Below are positions 1 to 8,846 of a stretch of DNA of 64,000 nucleotides, piece after piece. Both the position numbers and the translations under genes were made by a program. Numbering within the stretch: position 1 is the first letter of the stretch; every line of letters starts with the position of its first letter. The notes beneath the pieces were generated by a model. It had not been told where the DNA came from, ran no database searches, and saw only the letters and a program-made list of their open reading frames with translations. The stretch comes from Kitasatospora sp. MAP12-44 (lineage in GTDB: Bacteria > Actinomycetota > Actinomycetes > Streptomycetales > Streptomycetaceae): NCBI RefSeq assembly GCF_029892095.1, contig NZ_JARZAE010000004.1, positions 4,154,001 through 4,218,000 of the forward strand, read 5' to 3'.

Positions 1-1392
1 GCCCGCCTCACGGCCGGTGCCCAGCACGACGACCTCCTCGACGTCGGGCAGCCGCTCGTGCAGGACGTCCTCCAGCTCGACGCAGCTCAGCCCGGGGATC
101 ATGTCCACCTCGCGGTCCAGCAGCCGCAGCCGGCCGGTGCGGCTGCGCACCCCGATGTCGCCGGTGTTGAACCAGCGGCCGCTGGCCTTCGCCGCCCAGC
201 GCTCCTGCTCCCCCTCGTAGCCGAGGCAGCGGCCGGGGGTGCGGGCGAGGATGACGCCCGGTTCGCCGCGGCGCACCGGGCGGAAGGTCTCCGGGTGGAC
301 CACCCGCAGCCCGACCCGGCCCGGGATCGGCCGGCCCAGGTCGCGGGTGGTGGGGTGGCGCCCGTCGCGCTCGGCCATCGCCCGCCGGGTGAGCAGGCGG
401 AAGGTGAGCGGGCCGGTCTCGGTCTGCCCCCAGCCCTGCAGCCAGAGCGGGTGCCGGCGGCGCGAGGCGGTCAGGAAGGTGCGCACGGTGGGCGGGTGCA
501 TCGCGTCGAAGGTGCTGATGAAGACCCGCATATCGGTGAACGGGCTGTCCGGCTCGGCCGCCATCCGCTGCCAGCGGACGTAGCTGGCGGGCAGCGCCTC
601 CAGCACCGTGGGCCGGTGTGCGCGCAGCAGCCGGCCGGCCTGCTCGGGGTCGGAGTCCGCCAGCAGCAGGGCCGTGCGCGGCATCCGCCACAGCGCGGAG
701 ATGGTCCAGGAGACGGCGCGGCCGTGCGAGAAGGAGACCGCGCTGGCGACGGTGTCCTCGCGGCGGACCGAGAGGATCGGCAGCGCGCGGGTCTCGGCGG
801 CGGTGAGCTTGCGGATCAGGCTGCTGGTCGAGTGGACCACCAGTTTGGGCAGGCCGGTGGTGCCGGAGGTGTGGATGATCACCAGCGGCTCGTCGTGGCG
901 GCGCCGGTGCACGGGCGGGACGGCGCCGCCACGCAGCGAGTCGGCGTCGATGGCGCCGAGCGCGGGCCCGTCCAGGCAGAGCGTGCGGATGCCGTGCCCG
1001 GACGAGCCGAAGGCGAGCGTGTAGCGGTCCGACACCAGCAGGGCCGGCTCCAGCCGGCGCAGCAGGGAGCGCAGGCTGACCGGGCCGAGGTGGCCGGAGA
1101 TCAGCGCGGGCACCGCGCCGATCCGCACGGCGGCTGCGGCCAGCAGTGCGTAGTCCCAGTGGTTGCGCTTGTGGACGGCGACCCGGTGTCCGGGCGCGAC
1201 CCCGGCGGCGGCCAGCTGCGCCGAGGTCTCCCGTACCAGCTCGGCGAGTTGGGGGATGGTCCACTCGGTGCCGGCCTCCGGGGCCAGCTCCAGCGGACGG
1301 CTGAGGCGCACGACGGTGGGCGAGCCGCGCTCGGCCAGGGTCTCGAAGAGCGGGCCGAGGTCGAGCGGCTTGGTCCTGGTCAACACTCTCAC
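1..1392 (-). CDS. AMP-binding (adenylate-forming) enzyme, 3' end outside window
   Basis: Member of the ANL superfamily, which activates a carboxylic acid as acyl-AMP and transfers it to CoA or a carrier thiol. Motifs in order are HTSGTTGLPKLVV near residue 174, FISTFDAM, WGQTETG, and WFNTGDIG followed by LLDREVDMI (A3, A5 and A7/A8 type motifs). The coding frame runs off the window at base 1, so most of the C-terminal lid with its catalytic lysine is missing from view. The GTG start is chosen because GTGA overlaps the stop of the small ORF upstream, which suggests translational coupling. The substrate cannot be inferred. Another reading frame of this strand is also open over the gene, but it is Arg/Pro/Ala-rich and shows no domain. 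Confidence 0.88.
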   Translation of the reverse strand, partial: MRVLTRTKPLDLGPLFETLAERGSPTVVRLSRPLELAPEAGTEWTIPQLAELVRETSAQLAAAGVAPGHRVAVHKRNHWDYALLAAAAVRIGAVPALISGHLGPVSLRSLLRRLEPALLVSDRYTLAFGSSGHGIRTLCLDGPALGAIDADSLRGGAVPPVHRRRHDEPLVIIHTSGTTGLPKLVVHSTSSLIRKLTAAETRALPILSVRREDTVASAVSFSHGRAVSWTISALWRMPRTALLLADSDPEQAGRLLRAHRPTVLEALPASYVRWQRMAAEPDSPFTDMRVFISTFDAMHPPTVRTFLTASRRRHPLWLQGWGQTETGPLTFRLLTRRAMAERDGRHPTTRDLGRPIPGRVGLRVVHPETFRPVRRGEPGVILARTPGRCLGYEGEQERWAAKASGRWFNTGDIGVRSRTGRLRLLDREVDMIPGLSCVELEDVLHERLPDVEEVVVLGTGREAG

Positions 1393-1544
1393 GCGGCACC
1401 GCCGTTCGGCAGGCAGGCGCCCAACAGCAGCGCCAGCACGGCGAGTTCTGGAGCGGTCGCACCGTAGTCGGACGGGGCGGGGCGGGCAGTGCTCGGGGTC
1501 GTCCGCGGTCCGTTGAGCAGGCCGGTGGCGGCGGTGGTGTTCAA
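1389..1544 (-). CDS. Small peptide ORF coupled to the AMP-binding enzyme
   Basis: Short frame of 51 codons from a TTG start, ending in LLLGACLPNGGAA and overlapping the GTG of the downstream adenylating enzyme by four bases. A GGAGG lies 13 nt before the TTG, which is rather far. The frame can be extended upstream to a GTG at 1673, giving 94 codons, but codons before 1544 often end in A or T while those after it show normal high GC3, so the shorter form is preferred. The product has a Thr/Pro-rich N-terminal half, a hydrophobic stretch and one Cys. I do not recognise it. A peptide substrate or a carrier for the ligase is possible but unproven. Confidence 0.4.
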   Translation of the reverse strand: MNTTAATGLLNGPRTTPSTARPAPSDYGATAPELAVLALLLGACLPNGGAA

Positions 1545-1723
1545 GGGAGTTCGGGTTCCTCCGGTCAGAGCGGGACGGGTCGTCAAGCCGGTCGGTGGCC
1601 GTGCACGGAGTAGAGGACCGGCGAGACCGCCTGGAACTACCGGTGGCTTACTGGAAGGTGAGGTCGTAGACACCCGTGGAGCGGGCGGTGGACTTGGCCT
1701 CGTCGTTGCCCGAACTCGGGGCT

Positions 1724-1754
1724 AGTTGATCACAACGAGAAGCCAGTTGATCAC
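1724..1754. repeat. Two AGTTGATCAC direct repeats 21 bp apart
   Basis: AGTTGATCAC occurs at 1724-1733 and again at 1745-1754, two helical turns apart on one DNA face. They lie upstream of the peptide/ligase genes (minus strand) and before the weak plus-strand frame. The spacing and position are typical of an operator pair. No binding protein can be named. Confidence 0.4.
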
Positions 1755-1767
1755 TCTCGATGTCGCG

Positions 1768-2007
1768 ATGGTTGCGATGGCCTCACCCTGCGGCTGCCCT
1801 TGCGCGCCAAGGGATCTCATCGTCCACGAACCGTCCGGATCGGCCATTCGCCGGGGCACGGACATCACCCGGACGGGGAATGCTCTTCACCCGCGCGGCG
1901 GAGCAAGCCGGCTCCCCGGCGAAGTGCACGAGCTGGTCAGCACGGGAGAACCGGTGACCGGGGAGGAGCTGGGCCTCGTGTCGGAGGCCGCGGTCCGCTT
2001 CACGTAG
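1768..2007 (+). CDS. Unrecognised short ORF, possibly a gene remnant
   Basis: The last 40 codons (GEVHELVSTGEPVTGEELG and on to the stop) have normal high GC3 and end in a TAG TGA double stop, followed at once by a strong hairpin, so this end looks like real coding sequence. The first half has mixed GC3, a cysteine-rich start (SPCGCPC) and no good ribosome site. It may be the tail of a gene that lost its 5' part, or a short protein starting further in. No family is recognised. The start given is the first in-frame ATG and is uncertain. Confidence 0.28.
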   Translation: MVAMASPCGCPCAPRDLIVHEPSGSAIRRGTDITRTGNALHPRGGASRLPGEVHELVSTGEPVTGEELGLVSEAAVRFT

Positions 2008-2020
2008 TGAACGAATGGTG

Positions 2021-2056
2021 GGGGGAGCGGCCTCGGGGGGAGGAGGCCGCTCCCCC
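2021..2056 (+). terminator. GC-rich hairpin terminator
   Basis: A perfect 14-bp stem (GGGGGAGCGGCCTC with its complement) and an 8-nt loop start 14 nt after a double stop codon. There is no U-tract, as is usual in streptomycetes. The following stretch to base 2337 (about 280 bp) has no gene or motif that I can support. Confidence 0.7.
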
Positions 2057-2337
2057 GGCGGAGACGTCCCACAATCGGCACCGCGTCGGGGGGAAGCCGC
2101 GGCACCGATCCCACAGCGGGGAGCTCCGGATCCACGCACCGGGGATTCCTGCCAGATCCTCGGTACGCCCTCCATCCTGCCGCGCAGGTCGGGGCACGGC
2201 ATCCGGAGAAGGACCCGACTCCCGGGGACCTTCGTCCCGGCAGGTGAACGCGTTGCAGACATCCGTTGGGCCATCCGGTGGATAAGCTGCCCACCACATG
2301 GGGCAACAGGGTACGGCGGAGGAAGCAGGGCGGTTCG

Positions 2338-2502
2338 ATGGCACAGGCGAGGAAGATCGGCATGTACGTGCTGCTGATTTTCGTGGGTTACACGATCATC
2401 CACTCCCCCGCACGCGCGGCGGAGCTGGTCCAGTCGGGCTTCGTGGGCATCTCGGAGGCCGCGAAGTCGGTGGGGGCGTTCATGACCGGGCTGGTCAAAT
2501 AA
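2338..2502 (+). CDS. Small single-pass membrane protein
   Basis: A 54-residue protein beginning MAQARKIGMYVLLIFVGYTI, with one hydrophobic N-terminal segment (about residues 8-19) and an amphipathic remainder ending MTGLVK. GGAGGAAG lies 13-15 nt upstream of the ATG, a little far but clear. GC3 is normal for the genome. The residues after the membrane segment (HSPARAAEL) could also be a signal-peptide cleavage region, so a small secreted peptide is the alternative. No function is known to me. It is not overlapped by a convincing frame on either strand. Confidence 0.62.
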   Translation: MAQARKIGMYVLLIFVGYTIIHSPARAAELVQSGFVGISEAAKSVGAFMTGLVK

Positions 2503-2601
2503 CCGCCTCCTCGATCAGCTGCTGGACGGCTGCGCGCTCGACGGCGGCCGCGGACTACCGTGGCGGGGTCCGTCACCCTCCCCACCACTAGGAGCGCCAC
2601 C

Positions 2602-2895
2602 GTGATCCGGCACCTGGTCCTGTTCAAGCTCAACGAAGGCATCGCCAAGGACGACGAGCGCGCGATCGCCGCCGCCGAGGGCTTCGTGGGCCTCGACCAG
2701 CAGATCCCCGAGCTGTTGGAGTGGCAGATCGGCTGGAACATCAGCCCGCGCGACGTCGCCTACGACTTCGCGCTCAACAGCCTGCTCGCCGACGAGGCCG
2801 CCCTGGCGGCGTACGCCACCCATCCGGCGCATGTCGCGGTGGCCAAGCAGTGGCGGGAGATCGCCACTCTCGTGGTCGCCGACTTCGAGGTCTGA
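2602..2895 (+). CDS. Dabb-family (stress-responsive A/B barrel) protein
   Basis: A 97-residue protein starting MIRHLVLFKLNEGI, the hallmark opening of the dimeric alpha/beta barrel (Dabb) family, and ending with the helix/strand pair TLVVADFEV. The conserved HPAHVAVAKQW segment sits in the C-terminal half. Length matches the family norm. GTG is taken as start because GGAG lies 7 nt upstream; an in-frame upstream start would add a non-conserved tail. Dabb proteins form homodimeric ferredoxin-like barrels and some are cyclases, but most actinobacterial copies have no assigned reaction. It stands alone, 256 bp ahead of the sigma-factor pair. Confidence 0.88.
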   Translation: MIRHLVLFKLNEGIAKDDERAIAAAEGFVGLDQQIPELLEWQIGWNISPRDVAYDFALNSLLADEAALAAYATHPAHVAVAKQWREIATLVVADFEV

Positions 2896-3151
2896 TCCCG
2901 GCTCCGGCCCGTAGATCGCACCCGCACGACCCAACGGCCCCCCGCCCCGCTGCCGACTGCCCCGCAGTCGCCCGCGGGACCGGGGGGCCGCGCCGCGCCC
3001 GGCCCCACTCGTCCGACTGGCCGTCCCGGCACCACCCCCGCCGCCAACACGCCTCCACCGGGTACTTGAAGGACCTGTGCCCGTCTTGTGATGCTATGAC
3101 CGATTTCGCCGGGCACGACAGGGTGGTGGACCGAGGGAGGATGACACGTCC

Positions 3152-4045
3152 GTGCGGATCCAGGACGATACGCCGGACGCCGGCATGAGCAGTACGACGA
3201 GCGGACCGGCCGGTGCCGGGGCCGCCGACTCGGGCGCCGTGGTCGAGGAGGAGGACGCCGACAACGCCGGCGGGCAGCCGGGGCGTCCGATCGACGTCCG
3301 CACGCTCACCCGGGTGCTCTTCGAGCGCCTCGCCGAGCTGCCACCGGACGCACCCGAGCGCGAGCAGGTGCGGGCCGCCCTGATCGAGGTCAACATCCCG
3401 CTGGTGCGCTACGCGGCCACCCGGTTCCGCAGCCGCAACGAGCCGATGGAGGACGTCGTCCAGGTCGGCACGATCGGCCTGATCAACGCGATCGACCGGT
3501 TCGACCCGCACCGCGGCGTGCAGTTCCCGACGTACGCGCTGCCGACCATCCTCGGCGAGATCAAGCGCTACTTCCGCGACAACGTCCGCACCATGCATGT
3601 GCCGCGCCGGCTCCAGGAGCTCTGGGTGCAGGTCAGCGGCGCCATGGAGGAGCTGACGGTGACCCACGGCCGCACCCCCAAGGTGCCGGAGATCGCCGCC
3701 AACCTGCGGATCCCCGAGGAGGACGTCCGGGCCTGCCTGGACGCCGGGCGCGCCTACAGCGCCGCCTCGCTGGAGGCCGCCCAGGAGCACGAGGGCGGCC
3801 TGGCGCTGCTGGACCGGCTGGGCTACGAGGACTCGGCGCTCACCGACGTCGAGCACCGCGACATGGTGCGGCACCTGCTGGTGCAGCTGCCCGAGCGCGA
3901 GCGACGGATCGTCATGCTGCGCTTCTTCGCCAATCTGACGCAGTCCCAGATCAGCACCGAGCTCGGCATGTCCCAGATGCATGTGTCACGTCTGCTGGCC
4001 CGCATCCTGACCCGGCTGCGGACCGGCAACTCCTGGGAGGAGTAA
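3152..4045 (+). CDS. SigF/SigB-family RNA polymerase sigma factor (first of a tandem pair)
   Basis: A 297-residue group 3 sigma factor. Region 2 spans about residues 80-155 ([43 protein letters not shown]). Region 3 follows, and region 4 is about 245-290 with a helix-turn-helix ([20 protein letters not shown]). The first 45 residues are acidic and disordered. The GTG start sits 11 nt after GAGGGAGG; an ATG 11 codons in is the alternative. Such factors are usually held by an RsbW-like anti-sigma kinase and released by an anti-anti-sigma factor in stress or development. No anti-sigma gene is adjacent; an RsbW-like protein lies at 37.8 kb. The next gene is a close paralogue. Confidence 0.95.
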   Translation: MRIQDDTPDAGMSSTTSGPAGAGAADSGAVVEEEDADNAGGQPGRPIDVRTLTRVLFERLAELPPDAPEREQVRAALIEVNIPLVRYAATRFRSRNEPMEDVVQVGTIGLINAIDRFDPHRGVQFPTYALPTILGEIKRYFRDNVRTMHVPRRLQELWVQVSGAMEELTVTHGRTPKVPEIAANLRIPEEDVRACLDAGRAYSAASLEAAQEHEGGLALLDRLGYEDSALTDVEHRDMVRHLLVQLPERERRIVMLRFFANLTQSQISTELGMSQMHVSRLLARILTRLRTGNSWEE

Positions 4046-4236
4046 GGGAAGTGGACGCCGAGCGGCCGCGCGGCGGACATTGCTGCGTGCTACCGGCGCG
4101 TGACATCTTGCGACGTTCGGGTTTGCCGGGGACTGTGATCCGGTAATCAAGCGGTGGGGGGCGTCGGCGACTCGGCGCGCACCGGGGAACCGCCGCACGG
4201 CGGAGCCCGTTGAATCAGTGACGAGGGGGTGGGTGC

Positions 4237-5160
4237 ATGTCCGCAGAGCTGGGCAGCGCAGAGATCCACGGCAGCACGGCGGTCGCCGAGCACGCTCCGC
4301 AGGAGCAGGCCCCGGCAGGCGAAGCCGTCGCGCCCACCGCCCCCGCCGAGCCCGTGCTGCAGCTCCCGGCGCCGCGCCAGCAGCCGGCCCTCGGGCCCGG
4401 CCTGGACACCCGCACGCTGTCCCGCTCGCTGTTCCGTCGGCTGGCCACCCTGAGCGCCGGCAGCGACGAGCACACCTACGTCCGCGACACCCTGATCGAG
4501 CTCAACCTGCCGCTGGTCCGGTACGCCTCCGCGCGGTTCCGCAGCCGCAACGAGCCGATGGAGGACATCGTCCAGGTCGGCACGATCGGCCTGATCAAGG
4601 CGATCGACCGGTTCGACCCGGAGCGCGGGGTGGAGTTCCCGACCTTCGCGATGCCGACCGTGGTGGGCGAGATCAAGCGCTTCTTCCGCGACACCAGCTG
4701 GTCGGTCCGGGTGCCCCGGCGCCTGCAGGAGCTGCGGCTGGCGCTCACCAAGGCCGGCGACGAGCTGTCCCAGCGCCTGGACCGCTCGCCCACCGTCGCC
4801 GAGCTGGCGGTGTGCCTGGGCGTCAGCGAGGAGGACGTGGTCGAGGGCCTGGCCGTCGGCAACGCCTACACCGCGAGCTCGCTCGACTCCAGCCCCGGCG
4901 AGGAGGACGGCGACGGCCCGCTCGCCGAGCGCCTCGGCTACGAGGATCTCGCCCTGGAGGGGGTGGAGTACCGCGAGTCGCTCAAGCCGCTGCTCGCCAA
5001 GCTCCCCCCGCGCGAGCGCCGGATCATCATGCTGCGCTTCTTCGGCAACCTGACCCAGTCGCAGATCGGCGAGGAGATCGGCATCTCCCAGATGCACGTC
5101 TCGCGGCTGCTGACCAAGACCCTCACCCAGCTCCGCGAGGGCCTGATCAGCGAGGCCTGA
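4237..5160 (+). CDS. SigF/SigB-family RNA polymerase sigma factor (second of the pair)
   Basis: A 307-residue sigma factor clearly paralogous to its upstream neighbour. The blocks [29 protein letters not shown] and [20 protein letters not shown] correspond one to one, while the first 60 residues (Ala/Pro/Gln-rich) are unrelated. The ATG follows GAGGGGGTGGGTGC. The 191-bp gap after the first sigma gene includes a lower-GC patch around 4120-4145, suggesting its own promoter rather than read-through. Region 4 differs from the paralogue at several recognition-helix-flanking positions, so overlapping but distinct promoter choice is likely, though this is inference. Confidence 0.95.
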   Translation: MSAELGSAEIHGSTAVAEHAPQEQAPAGEAVAPTAPAEPVLQLPAPRQQPALGPGLDTRTLSRSLFRRLATLSAGSDEHTYVRDTLIELNLPLVRYASARFRSRNEPMEDIVQVGTIGLIKAIDRFDPERGVEFPTFAMPTVVGEIKRFFRDTSWSVRVPRRLQELRLALTKAGDELSQRLDRSPTVAELAVCLGVSEEDVVEGLAVGNAYTASSLDSSPGEEDGDGPLAERLGYEDLALEGVEYRESLKPLLAKLPPRERRIIMLRFFGNLTQSQIGEEIGISQMHVSRLLTKTLTQLREGLISEA

Positions 5161-5186
5161 GCAGCAAGGCCTGACCGGGCGCGCGC

Positions 5187-6095
5187 TCAGTCCTCCAGCA
5201 GGTTCTCGCGCAGGCCGGCCAGCACGGTGTCGTCCAGGCCCAGGCCGGTCTGCCAGAAGTCCTCGAAGGACGACCAGCCGGCCGCCACCTCGGTGAACGC
5301 CGCCTCCAGGTAGCGGCGGTCGGCGCGGAAGAGCGGCAGCAGCAGCTTGGGCTCCTGCATCAGCCCACGGGTGCCGAAGCTGTCGACGATCTGCTCGATC
5401 AGCGCGCCCGAGCGGGTGTTGGTCAGCAGGTAGTCCTCGAAGACGGTCTCGCGCTCGACCCCGAGAGCGGTGAGCAGCAGCGCCGCCGTCCAGCCGGTGC
5501 GGTCCTTGCCCGCCGTGCAGTGGAAGAGCAGCGGCGGACCGTCGGGCGCGGCCAGCAGGCGCAGCACGGTGGCGAAGCGCTCGCGGGCCAGCGGGTCGGT
5601 GATGAACCAGCGGTAGAGGCCGATCATCATCTCGGCGGCCTTGCCATCGCCGAGCAGGTCCTGCTGCTTGACCGGGTCGCGGTCGGCCAGCGCGTCACGC
5701 AGCGCGACGTAGATGTCGAAGTCCGCGGCGAACAGCGGCAGGTGGTGCAGGGTGATGCCGTCCGGTGTGGTGCGCCGCACGGTGACTGGCTCGGCGGAGA
5801 GCTCGGCGGCCGCGATGTCGGCCACCGGCAGTCCTGGCACCCGGTCAGGACCGGCCTCGCGGACCTCGTCCAGGCTGCGCAGGTCGACGATCTGACGCAG
5901 GCCCAGCGTGGCGAGCAGCTCCATGTCCTCGTCGCCCAGCCGGTTCAGGCCGTCGCTGCGCAGCGCCACGCCGTGGCGCACCAGCCGCCCCTGCGCCGTG
6001 CGGTAGCCGCCGAGATCCCGGGCGTTGACCGCTCCGCGCAATCCGAGGGTTCGTGCTACCGGTTGGACGTTGTCCGTGATGGACTGCTGCGTCAC
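5187..6095 (-). CDS. Tyrosine phosphatase family protein
   Basis: A 302-residue protein of the bacterial Y_phosphatase3 / phosphoinositide-phosphatase-like family. The active-site P-loop HCTAGKDRTGWT matches CX5R with the Lys-Asp variant typical of this group. The N-terminal NARDLGGYRT motif is also characteristic. The GTG start is chosen because AGGAG lies 7 nt upstream; the frame extends 17 codons further but with no ribosome site. The gene converges on the sigma-factor pair with a 26-bp gap and is divergent from the exopolysaccharide block across a 449-bp AT-richer region. Such enzymes dephosphorylate phosphotyrosine or phosphoinositides. A role in controlling the polysaccharide genes is only suggested by position. 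Confidence 0.9.
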   Translation of the reverse strand: MTQQSITDNVQPVARTLGLRGAVNARDLGGYRTAQGRLVRHGVALRSDGLNRLGDEDMELLATLGLRQIVDLRSLDEVREAGPDRVPGLPVADIAAAELSAEPVTVRRTTPDGITLHHLPLFAADFDIYVALRDALADRDPVKQQDLLGDGKAAEMMIGLYRWFITDPLARERFATVLRLLAAPDGPPLLFHCTAGKDRTGWTAALLLTALGVERETVFEDYLLTNTRSGALIEQIVDSFGTRGLMQEPKLLLPLFRADRRYLEAAFTEVAAGWSSFEDFWQTGLGLDDTVLAGLRENLLED

Positions 6096-6544
6096 AGTGG
6101 TTCTCCTAAAATATCGAACAACGGAGCGGAACAAAGGGGGGGCCACCCACTCTGAACACCCCCTTTCAGACGCTTCAACCAGACAAGACTACGAACCTGT
6201 ACGTCCGATGGGACGCCTTCACAAGGTGACGGCACTCTTGACACTGTGCACGTCATATACCCGCAGGTGGCACGCCTTGTCGAGGAGAAGCTGTCATGGA
6301 CTTGCAAATCCCTGCTCAGTTAAGTCTTCCGCAACTCACAGTTGGTGCCTAACATGGCGCCGACGTGAACATATGTGACAGATTCACGGTCCCCTCACCC
6401 GTTTGGCGGCATGGCCAAGTATTTCTGCCCCACCATGGTCGCAAGTGAACCGCAGCCATTTCCGTGCGGCACGGGGGACTCAAGTGATCATTCGGGGTGG
6501 GCGAGCGGGGTCGTCTGCCCTGCTCAGGGGAGGAACACCGAACT
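6096..6544. other. Long divergent regulatory region
   Basis: This 449-bp region lies between the phosphatase and the exopolysaccharide deacetylase gene and holds no convincing gene. Its middle part (about 6160-6430) is clearly lower in GC than the coding DNA around it. It contains TTGACA at 6239-6244, though no well-spaced -10 box can be fixed. I compared it with c-di-GMP and c-di-AMP riboswitch cores and saw no match. A GGGGAGGAA ribosome site ends the region before the ATG at 6545. Confidence 0.5.
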
Positions 6545-8761
6545 ATGGGTCAAGCGACCCGTCGTGCTGCCGCCTGCGCGGCAGCAGGTCTGCTGGCAGC
6601 CGGTCTGCAGACCACAACCGCGCACGCCGCGGCTCAGAACCGCATCGACCTCGCAGTTCTGCTGGTGGACGACGGTGGCCCGGCCACCGCCGCCATCGCC
6701 GCGGAACTGACGAGTGAGGGCACCCCGTACACCACGGTGAAGCTCTCGGACCCGAACCGTCCGACGATCAACGCCGCCTTCCTCAGCGACACCCTGAACG
6801 GCGCCCCCCGGGCGAAGTTCGAGGGCGTCGTGCTGCCCAACGACAACCCCTTCGGCACCGGCTCGGCCGAGATGACCGCGCTCGCCACGTACGAGGCGAC
6901 GTTCGGCATCCGGCAGATCGACGCGTACACCTACGCGCGGCCCGACGTCGGTCTCAACTGGGCGCAGAACCCCGGGTACATAGGCAGCCTGGACGGCACC
7001 CAGGGTGCTGTCACGGCCGCCGGCACCGCCGGACCGTTCGGCTACCTCACGGGCAGCGTCCCGTTCGAGCAGCCCAACCCCGCCATCAGCACCAGCTACG
7101 GCTACCTGGCCACGCCGCTGACCACCCTGCCAGCCGGCGCCTCGTTCACACCCCTGGTGGACGCGCCGATCCCGGGCACCACCTCGCGCGGTTCGCTGGT
7201 GGGCGAGTACGCCCACGACAACCGCAAGGAACTGGTCGTCACCTTCGTCTACAACCAGTACCAGCAGCAGTTCCGGCTGCTGGCCCGCGGCATGGTCGAC
7301 TGGGTCACCCAGGGTGTCCACCTCGGCTACGACCGCAACTACTTCGAGGTCCACGTCGACGACCTCTTCCTCTCGGACGACAGGTGGAGCACGACCCTCA
7401 AGTGCACGCCGGGCGACGTCACCTGCCCGCCGAACACCAGCCCGGACCTCAACCCGATCCGGATGACGCCTTCGGACGTCGACACCCTGGTCGCGTGGGA
7501 GAAGGCCAACAACTTCACCGTCGACTTCGCCTTCAACGGCGGCGGCAGCGCGGACTGGGAGTCGGAGAACAACACAACGACCGACCCGCTGCTGACGAAG
7601 TTCCTGGCCGACCAGTCGTCGTTCCGGTTCATCAACCACACCTGGGACCACCCCTTCCTCGGCTGCCAGCAGAACGTCACCGTGGTGCCGTGGAAGTGCC
7701 AGACCGACGCCGGCGGGAACACCCTCTGGGTCGACGAGGCCACCATCCAGAGCGAGATCCAGGAGAACATCACCTGGGCCCAGCAGGAGGGTCTCAAGAT
7801 CAACCCGACCGAGCTGATCACCGGTGAGCACTCGGGCCTGGTCACGCTGCCGCAGCAGCCGACCGACAACCCGAACCTGGCCCCGGCGCTCACCGCGGCG
7901 GGCATCCAGTGGACCGGCAGCGACGCCTCGCGCGAGTTCAACCAGCGCCCGATCACCGGCAGCCCGACGCTGACGGTCCCGCGGTACCCGATGAACGTCT
8001 TCTACAACGCGGCCACCGCCGTCGAGGAGACCGACGAGTACAACTGGATCTACAACAGCACGGCCAACGGCGGCAGCGGCCTGTGCCAGACCTCGGGCAA
8101 CTCCACCTGCCTGCCGGCCCCGCTGGACGAGAACACCGGCTACACGTCGTACATCGTGCCCACCGAGACCAAGATCGACCTCGGGCAGGCGCTCAACAAC
8201 GACCCGCGGCCGCACTTCATCCACCAGTCCAACTTCGCCGAGGGCCAGATCGCGTACCCGGTCCTCAACAGCATCCTGAACACCTACAAGGGGCTGTACA
8301 ACAGCAACACCCCGCTGGTGAGCATGAGCGAGAGCAGCATCGGCAGCGAGCTGCAGAACCGTTCCGCCTGGGCCACGGCCGTCTCCAACGGCCAGGTGAC
8401 CGGCTACCGGATCGGCAACACCGTCACGGTCAGCACGCCCTCGGGCGTGCAGGTCGAGGCCACCATGCCGACCGGCACCACGCAGAAGCTGATGCTCGGC
8501 AGCACCGCGTTCGGCTCGGCGTACGCCGGCACGCTCTCCGGCTGGGTCGCTCCGGGTCCCTTCCAGGGCGCGGTCACCCTCACCCTGAGCGCGGCGAACA
8601 CCCCCACCGGTGCGGCCGTGGTCAAGGCGAAGTCGGTCAAGGTCGACTCGGCGGCGCCGAAGACGGTCGTGCCGCAGGGCGTGACCAAGGCCGTTCCGGT
8701 CAGCCCCGGCGACACCAAGCGGACCAAGGGCAAGTCCCTGGTCCCGAACACCGGCAAGTAA
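6545..8761 (+). CDS. Secreted polysaccharide deacetylase, Agd3/PelA-like (NodB fold)
   Basis: A 738-residue protein with an Ala-rich signal peptide (cleavage near TAHAAA, residue 30). Metal-binding motifs of a NodB-type deacetylase are visible: HVDDLF near residue 270 (metal and base Asp) and NHTWDH near 365 (the two metal His). RYPMNVFYN and HQSNF follow in the C-terminal half. The length and the long domain before the catalytic barrel resemble the fungal GalNAc-polymer deacetylase Agd3 (family CE18) rather than a plain chitin-type deacetylase. The tail ends in a Lys/Thr-rich stretch. It is the first gene of the exopolysaccharide block and would partly deacetylate the exported polymer outside the cell. 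The family call is by motif and context only. Confidence 0.8.
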   Translation: MGQATRRAAACAAAGLLAAGLQTTTAHAAAQNRIDLAVLLVDDGGPATAAIAAELTSEGTPYTTVKLSDPNRPTINAAFLSDTLNGAPRAKFEGVVLPNDNPFGTGSAEMTALATYEATFGIRQIDAYTYARPDVGLNWAQNPGYIGSLDGTQGAVTAAGTAGPFGYLTGSVPFEQPNPAISTSYGYLATPLTTLPAGASFTPLVDAPIPGTTSRGSLVGEYAHDNRKELVVTFVYNQYQQQFRLLARGMVDWVTQGVHLGYDRNYFEVHVDDLFLSDDRWSTTLKCTPGDVTCPPNTSPDLNPIRMTPSDVDTLVAWEKANNFTVDFAFNGGGSADWESENNTTTDPLLTKFLADQSSFRFINHTWDHPFLGCQQNVTVVPWKCQTDAGGNTLWVDEATIQSEIQENITWAQQEGLKINPTELITGEHSGLVTLPQQPTDNPNLAPALTAAGIQWTGSDASREFNQRPITGSPTLTVPRYPMNVFYNAATAVEETDEYNWIYNSTANGGSGLCQTSGNSTCLPAPLDENTGYTSYIVPTETKIDLGQALNNDPRPHFIHQSNFAEGQIAYPVLNSILNTYKGLYNSNTPLVSMSESSIGSELQNRSAWATAVSNGQVTGYRIGNTVTVSTPSGVQVEATMPTGTTQKLMLGSTAFGSAYAGTLSGWVAPGPFQGAVTLTLSAANTPTGAAVVKAKSVKVDSAAPKTVVPQGVTKAVPVSPGDTKRTKGKSLVPNTGK

Positions 8762-8774
8762 CAAGTAACGAGCT

Positions 8775-8805
8775 CCGGCCGGCGGCCCACACCGCCGCCG
8801 GCCGG
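8775..8805 (+). terminator. Hairpin between deacetylase and pelF-like gene
   Basis: A perfect 12-bp stem (CCGGCCGGCGGC and complement, 7-nt loop) starts 13 nt after the deacetylase stop, and the next gene follows 41 nt later. It may be a partial terminator or RNA-stability element that sets less glycosyltransferase than deacetylase. Confidence 0.55.
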
Positions 8806-8846
8806 GGTCCGCACCACAGCAAGCAGCAACAGGGGAGGGAAGCAGG

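Noticed and set aside
8-1462. A 484-codon frame over the AMP-binding gene
   Set aside because: Arg/Pro/Ala-rich, no motif, and the adenylate-forming motifs lie in a different frame of the same strand.
6096-6544. c-di-GMP or c-di-AMP riboswitch before the exopolysaccharide operon
   Set aside because: I compared the conserved cores of both classes and found no match.
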